Positions 46,005 to 49,592 of a stretch of 49,592 nucleotides of DNA are shown here, piece by piece (positions within the stretch are counted from its first letter, which is position 1; each line of letters opens with the position of its first letter). Origin of the DNA: Campylobacterales bacterium. Its GTDB lineage: Bacteria > Campylobacterota > Campylobacteria > Campylobacterales > Sulfurospirillaceae. Made by a program: the position numbers and the translations under genes. Location of the stretch: contig JAJRPV010000014.1 of the NCBI GenBank assembly GCA_024280575.1, forward strand, positions 1-49,592. The letters are read 5' to 3'. The notes under the pieces were generated by a model. It was not told the origin of the DNA, made no database searches, and worked only from the letters and a program-made list of their open reading frames with translations.

Positions 46005-46529
46005 ATGATTTTTTCATATCAAAATAAACACCCAAAAATAGGCAAAAGTGTCTTTATAGCAAGAAGTGCGGATATAATAGGCGATATAGAGATTGGAGAA
46101 AATAGTTCTGTTTGGTTCGGATGTGTTATTCGTGGTGATGTAAATTCAATCAAAATAGGCAAAAATACAAGTATTCAGGATTTAAGCATGGTTCATGTTA
46201 CCCACTACACAAAAGAAGATAAAAGTGACGGATACTCAACCTATATAGGAGATAATGTAACAGTAGGTCATAGAGTTATGCTTCATGGTTGCACGATAGG
46301 AAATGCATGCTTGATAGGTATGAGCTCTACTGTGCTTGATGGAGCTATAATAGGACAAGAATCACTAGTTGGAGCCGGCTCACTCGTAACTCAAAACAAA
46401 ATCTTCCCACCTCGTTCTCTCATCATGGGAAGCCCTGCAAAAGTTATAAGGGAATTGAGCGATGAAGAGGTAGAATCACTGTATCTATCAGCAAAAAACT
46501 ATGTGAAATTTAAAGATACTTATCTATAA
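46005..46529 (+). CDS. Gamma-carbonic anhydrase-like protein (YrdA/PaaY family)
   Basis: 174 residues, left-handed beta helix of hexapeptide repeats (IGDIEIGENSSVWFGCVIRGDV...). Candidate zinc ligands H64 or H67 (MVHVTHY), H89 and H94 (VGHRVMLHGC) match the gamma-CA pattern. Many YrdA-type members have weak or no carbonic anhydrase activity, so CO2 hydration is not certain. It is co-transcribed with ppk (3-bp gap). A long hairpin terminator lies downstream. Confidence 0.9.
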   Translation: MIFSYQNKHPKIGKSVFIARSADIIGDIEIGENSSVWFGCVIRGDVNSIKIGKNTSIQDLSMVHVTHYTKEDKSDGYSTYIGDNVTVGHRVMLHGCTIGNACLIGMSSTVLDGAIIGQESLVGAGSLVTQNKIFPPRSLIMGSPAKVIRELSDEEVESLYLSAKNYVKFKDTYL

Positions 46530-46556
46530 GTAGCTAATAAAAACAACATATCCACC

Positions 46557-46654
46557 GTCAAGTTTCTCACAAAGCTCTTGCTTAGAGGCAAATCCTCCCG
46601 TTGGTCTGAGCCTCACACAAGAACTTTGTGAGAAACTTGACTCCGCTTTTTTTT
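46557..46654 (+). terminator. Long hairpin with T8 tract after the carbonic-anhydrase gene
   Basis: An 18-bp perfect stem (46557-46574 with 46624-46641), extended by TCTTG/CAAGA and GAGGC/GCCTC, encloses a 20-nt loop. ctccgc then T8 (46647-46654) follow. It terminates the + strand ppk-CA transcript but overlaps the last codons of the convergent exonuclease gene. Confidence 0.75.
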
Positions 46655-47410
46655 CCTCTTTTTCTTTGGTGGGCGTGAAAATTCTATCAACTCTTCTGTT
46701 GTTTGAATCTCTTTTGGCAAACAAGAGAGGCATTGCTTAAAAACATAATCTGCCATCCTTGCATCTACCAAAGCTCTGTGTTGCTCGCCAAAAGTCATAT
46801 CGAAAAACTCCATCAAAAAACCTAGTCCATATTTTTGGGCAACAAAAGATTTTCTTGAAAGCTCGATTGTGCAAAGTTTGCGATTTAAAAGCGGTCCAAA
46901 ACCTATCTTTTGCATGGAAGCTGAGATAAAATTATAATCAAAATTTACATTGTGAGCTATAAAAACCGCATCTCCTAAAAAGAGCCTAAATAGCTCTAGC
47001 ACAAAACCCAAAGATGGAGCATCTTTCAAATCGTCTTGCGTGATTCCTGTTAGTATTGTTATGGAATCAGGTAAAAAATCACAACTTACAAAGCTCTCAA
47101 ATCTATCTATCTCTACACCATTTTGAATCATAACGGCACCAATTTCTATGATTTGAAACTCATTTGGCTTGCTTCCGTTTGCTTCTATATCAACTATACA
47201 AAACTTTTGGTCTTTTATGAGTCTTTTTGAAGTCTCTATATATATCTCATCACCATTTGAGACTATAGGCAATCCTAAAAGTCTTAAGTTCTCAAAATCT
47301 TCCACATCTATATCTTCTAATGATTTTATGGTTTTTAATTCTTCTATAAACTTTTCTTTACCTATTTTATTTTGTTTTATTTTTTCTACTAACGCATCAA
47401 AATATTTCAA
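46613..47410 (-). CDS. DnaQ-like 3'-5' exonuclease (DEDDh)
   Basis: 265 residues. An N-terminal ~65-residue extra segment precedes the exonuclease domain with D74 and E76 (FCIVDIEANG), D158 (AHNVNFDYNF), H211 and D216 (QHRALVDARM), the complete DEDDh set. It could proofread for DNA polymerase III or act in repair. The C terminus is a Lys/Arg tail read through the terminator T tract and hairpin arm of the opposite transcript; the natural end may be there by overlap. It overlaps trpF by 4 bp, so it belongs to the rpe-trpF run. Confidence 0.9.
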   Translation of the reverse strand: MKYFDALVEKIKQNKIGKEKFIEELKTIKSLEDIDVEDFENLRLLGLPIVSNGDEIYIETSKRLIKDQKFCIVDIEANGSKPNEFQIIEIGAVMIQNGVEIDRFESFVSCDFLPDSITILTGITQDDLKDAPSLGFVLELFRLFLGDAVFIAHNVNFDYNFISASMQKIGFGPLLNRKLCTIELSRKSFVAQKYGLGFLMEFFDMTFGEQHRALVDARMADYVFKQCLSCLPKEIQTTEELIEFSRPPKKKRKKKRSQVSHKVLV

Positions 47411-48000
47411 TCTTTAGCCTTTCTTATAAAGGCTTCCATCTTCTGCGTATCTTTTTTGCCTTTGGTTTTTTCTACTCCGCTACTCACATCAAATCCATAA
47501 AAATTATATTTTTTAACTTCATCAAGATTATCTGGATTTAGCCCGCCTGCCAAAATAATACGAGAGCAATCAACTCCTTCAAACCAAGATAAATCTACTC
47601 TTTTGCCGGCTCCACCGAAATCTTCAACAAATGCATCTACTATTCTGTATTCATCACTGTATTTATCCAAATCTTCTCTACATGTAGCTCTTATAACTTT
47701 TATATGTGGCAAATCAAGATTTTCATATTCCCTTGCATCTGCGTTAAAATGAATTTGTGCGAGAGTCATTCCGGCTTCTTTACATGTAGCGTTGATTTCG
47801 CTTGCTGTTTTGTTTACAAACAATCCTACTTTTTCAACAAACGGAGGAAGTTTTTTCACAATCTCATAAGCACTTTTGGGAGAAATATACCTTGGAGATT
47901 TTTCGTAAAAAACAAATCCTAAAGCATCTGCTCCAAATTTTATCGCATCTTTTGCATCTTTTATATTTGTGATGCCACAAATCTTTACTCTAGGAGTCAC
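47407..48000 (-). CDS. trpF: Phosphoribosylanthranilate isomerase
   Basis: 197 residues, TIM barrel. Catalytic Cys in VKICGITNIKDA (about residue 8) and Asp in VDAFVED (about 125); GADALGFVFYEKSPRYI and LAGGLNPDN are TrpF signatures, with ending SSGVE for phosphate binding. Third step of tryptophan synthesis. It overlaps both rpe (4 bp) and the exonuclease gene (4 bp), without other trp genes nearby. Contains two TACATGTAG sites (47679, 47781). Confidence 0.96.
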   Translation of the reverse strand: MTPRVKICGITNIKDAKDAIKFGADALGFVFYEKSPRYISPKSAYEIVKKLPPFVEKVGLFVNKTASEINATCKEAGMTLAQIHFNADAREYENLDLPHIKVIRATCREDLDKYSDEYRIVDAFVEDFGGAGKRVDLSWFEGVDCSRIILAGGLNPDNLDEVKKYNFYGFDVSSGVEKTKGKKDTQKMEAFIRKAKD

Positions 48001-48641
48001 TGTTTTAGACTACTTATCGCATCTTTATATGATGGACTGCTAAATACATAATTTCCTGCTACTACGATATCTACACCAGCATTTGCAAGCTCTTTTACAT
48101 TTTTATCATTTACGCCGCCATCAACTTCTATGAGAGTTTTTAAACCTTTTTTTTCTATCATTGCTTTTAACTTAACTGCTTTTTCTATAACTGATGGTAT
48201 AAATTTTTGCCCACCAAATCCCGGATTTACACTCATCAAAAGTACCATATCCAAATCTTCCAAAAGGTATTCAATAGTCTCTGGTGGAGTATGAGGATTT
48301 AACACGATAGCAGGTCTTATGCCATAACCTCTAATCTTTTGAATCAATCTGTGAGGGTGTTTTTCTTCTTCTATGTGAAATGATATGAATTCGGGTTTAA
48401 AAGGAGCAAAAAGATCCACAAAAAAAGTATTGTTTTCGACCATAAGATGGACATCCAAAGGTTTCGTAGCTACTTTTGCTACGGCTTTTACAACAACCGG
48501 TCCTATGGTCATATTTGGCACAAAATGTCCATCCATAACATCTACATGTACAAAATCACATCCCCCGTCACATATCGCTTTTATCTCATCATTAAGTCTT
48601 CCAAAATCCGCCGATAAAATACTCGGTGCTACTTTGATCAT
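47997..48641 (-). CDS. rpe: Ribulose-phosphate 3-epimerase
   Basis: 214 residues, TIM barrel. MIKVAPSILSADFGRLNDE start, metal/catalytic residues in VHVDVMDGHFVPNMTIGP (about 34-50), HLMVEN, VNPGFGGQKFIP and EVDGGVNDKN. Interconverts ribulose-5-P and xylulose-5-P in the pentose phosphate pathway. The start codon and ribosome site (GGGG, 8 nt upstream) are both contributed by the edge of the tandem repeat described below. The TGA of the preceding mini-frame overlaps the ATG, so translation may be coupled to it. Contains TACATGTAG-type site 48543. Confidence 0.97.
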   Translation of the reverse strand: MIKVAPSILSADFGRLNDEIKAICDGGCDFVHVDVMDGHFVPNMTIGPVVVKAVAKVATKPLDVHLMVENNTFFVDLFAPFKPEFISFHIEEEKHPHRLIQKIRGYGIRPAIVLNPHTPPETIEYLLEDLDMVLLMSVNPGFGGQKFIPSVIEKAVKLKAMIEKKGLKTLIEVDGGVNDKNVKELANAGVDIVVAGNYVFSSPSYKDAISSLKQ

Positions 48642-48721
48642 TTAACTGTCCCCTTTAATAGGAGCAAAGCTCCTGTTAAATTCCTCGCGACTAAAGCACG
48701 AGTTTCACTCTGTAATTTCAT
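48638..48721 (-). repeat. Tandem structured repeat, unit 1 (contains a 27-codon mini-frame)
   Basis: The unit is flanked by TAAAGGGGACAGTTAAATG cassettes. It contains hairpins GAGT/ACTC and AGGAGC/GCTCCT around the conserved core GTCGCGAGGAATTT. On the reverse strand it reads as a 27-residue frame (MKLQ...KGTVK) whose TGA overlaps the rpe ATG. Whether it is translated is unknown. Confidence 0.75.
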
Positions 48722-48804
48722 TTAACTGTCCCCTTTATTTCGGAAGTAAATTCCGAAAAAATTCCTCGCGACTGAAGCACGAAGTGAAACTTCTGTAATT
48801 TCAT
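48718..48804 (-). repeat. Tandem structured repeat, unit 2 (contains a 28-codon mini-frame)
   Basis: Same order as unit 1 with different but still self-complementary hairpins: GAAGT/ACTTC and TTTCGGAA/TTCCGAAA. The core and ends are nearly identical to unit 1. The reverse-strand frame starts MKLQ and ends KGTVK (28 residues); the middle of the frame differs from unit 1 because of compensating indels. A third cassette copy (48802-48820) forms the stop codon of the upstream gene. Confidence 0.75.
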
Positions 48805-48817
48805 TTAACTGTCCCCT

Positions 48818-49592
48818 TTAATTTGCTAGGAAAAGAATCATTTCTTTATTTCCTATTTTAAAATTTGTTTGCACTCCATGCTTTGTGCTTTCTAATTTTT
48901 TAACTTCTGACATTTTATCAAAAATTCTTGGCATTGTAGCCTCTGCATGCAAATGTTTACTTTTAAATTTCTGTAAAATTTTTCCACTTATCACATTTGC
49001 AAATTCGCTGAAAGCATCAAACAATTCCTCTGCAGTAAATTCTTCCGGCAATAAAATCTTACAAACATCTTGTGCATCATATTTATCCATTATCAGTAAA
49101 GATACAGCATCCACATCACCATAAAACCCTACAGTAGATATAACAACCTCATCTTTCATATCTGACTCAAGGGACTGTATTTTTACACTTTCTTTTTTAG
49201 CCTTTTTATTTGAAAGAACCTCAATCGTATGAACTGTAGATTCTATAACATCTGGAAGTATGGAGATGATTTTTTTATTCATTTTTGTTTTTTTTGCCAT
49301 CTTTTGGGCTTCTATATTTGATTGACTCACCACTTCTTCATCTTCAAAAAAACTTTTTAAATCATCATACATTAAAATCCCGGCATCTTCCAAATCTTGA
49401 GTTAATCTGCTAGTAGTTTTATTGGAATTTAGCCCACATACCACTATGCTAACTCCAAATTCCGCTCCATCAATTGACAATTTTGATAGAAAATTCGCTC
49501 CATGAATATTTGCAGAGGATACTTCAGTTAAATCAAAGCAAAAAATCCTAAAACCTACTTTTATAGAATTTTTATGATATTGCATATCAAAT
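48818..49592 (-). CDS. STAS-CheC/CheX-like chemotaxis protein, 5' end probably outside window
   Basis: At least 255 residues from ATG 49585; codons before it (F-D) remain open to the window edge, and the STAS fold lacks its first strand, so the true start is probably beyond 49592. The N-terminal part (about 1-75) resembles STAS (FDLTEVSSANIHGANFLSKL). The C-terminal part (about 120-255) resembles CheX/CheC (FYGDVDAVSLLIM, EELFDAFSEFANVISGKIL). CheC/CheX proteins dephosphorylate CheY; the family motif E-x2-N is modified here (EFANVISG). Its TAA stop is supplied by the repeat cassette that leads into the mini-frames and rpe. Confidence 0.82.
   Translation of the reverse strand, partial: FDMQYHKNSIKVGFRIFCFDLTEVSSANIHGANFLSKLSIDGAEFGVSIVVCGLNSNKTTSRLTQDLEDAGILMYDDLKSFFEDEEVVSQSNIEAQKMAKKTKMNKKIISILPDVIESTVHTIEVLSNKKAKKESVKIQSLESDMKDEVVISTVGFYGDVDAVSLLIMDKYDAQDVCKILLPEEFTAEELFDAFSEFANVISGKILQKFKSKHLHAEATMPRIFDKMSEVKKLESTKHGVQTNFKIGNKEMILFLAN

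Noticed and set aside
46557-46641. Integron attC site
   Set aside because: The hairpin has similar size, but the R' and R'' core sites (GTTRRRY and RYYYAAC) are not placed at the ends and no integrase of IntI type is present.
48638-48820. CRISPR array
   Set aside because: There are only two full units, the conserved parts are interrupted by self-complementary segments rather than unique spacers, and no cas genes are near.

Overview
The window is AT-rich and its genes are typical of Campylobacterota (Epsilonproteobacteria): a Csd3/HdpA-type M23 peptidase, a PgbA-type plasminogen-binding N-terminal domain protein, a short ComEC without a hydrolase domain, a small N-domain-only asparaginase, and a YebC of the Campylobacterota type. 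The genus cannot be fixed from sequence alone. Gene content (TAXI-TRAP transporter, tungsten-type aldehyde oxidoreductase, ppk, feoAB, agmatine route) fits a free-living rather than a strictly host-bound member.

Layout. 1-2.9 kb is the edge of an integrated element: the 3' end of an unknown gene and two tandem tyrosine recombinases abutting the 3' end of a tRNA with anticodon CAU. 3.0-5.2 kb holds groES-groEL behind a consensus promoter and a CIRCE operator. 5.2-12.9 kb is a reverse-strand locus of sensor kinase, response regulator, TAXI solute-binding protein, fused TRAP permease and L-2-hydroxyglutarate oxidase, which reads as sense-import-oxidise for a C5 hydroxyacid. 12.9-18.6 kb holds yebC, a short asparaginase, acs and a second two-component pair. 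18.7-24.2 kb holds agmatine deiminase, a cation-diffusion transporter, feoA2-feoB-feoA with a perfect Fur-type palindrome, and aguB. Three of these genes (aguA, the CDF transporter, feoB) carry single-nucleotide disruptions. 24.2-27.0 kb is an aldehyde ferredoxin oxidoreductase with a divergent GntR regulator.

27.0-38.4 kb is mainly housekeeping: csd3, pgbA-like, glcD-like, yihY, comEC, dnaB with a 342-residue LAGLIDADG intein in its P-loop, ispG, a RelBE-type toxin-antitoxin pair and priA. 38.4-41.7 kb has two type IV prepilins, two tiny genes that may be a ZapA/ZapB-like pair, and a 2-oxoacid decarboxylase. 41.8-49.6 kb has uvrB, ppk, a gamma-carbonic anhydrase, a DnaQ-like exonuclease, trpF, rpe and a partial STAS-CheX gene.

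The most unusual signals lie outside standard annotation. (1) Two tandem ~80-bp repeats upstream of rpe have conserved frames, but their hairpins differ in sequence while staying self-complementary. A shared stop-RBS-start cassette links the flanking genes through them. (2) The 9-mer TACATGTAG (or its complement) occurs 13 times, always inside genes, three times in comEC; it is a candidate uptake or methylation motif. (3) The ppk leader is a nearly continuous ~118-nt hairpin. (4) Two other leaders (pilin, coiled-coil gene) begin with a perfect or near-perfect hairpin at the predicted transcription start. (5) The CDF transporter frameshift sits exactly on a dnaX-type A AAA AAG slippery heptamer.
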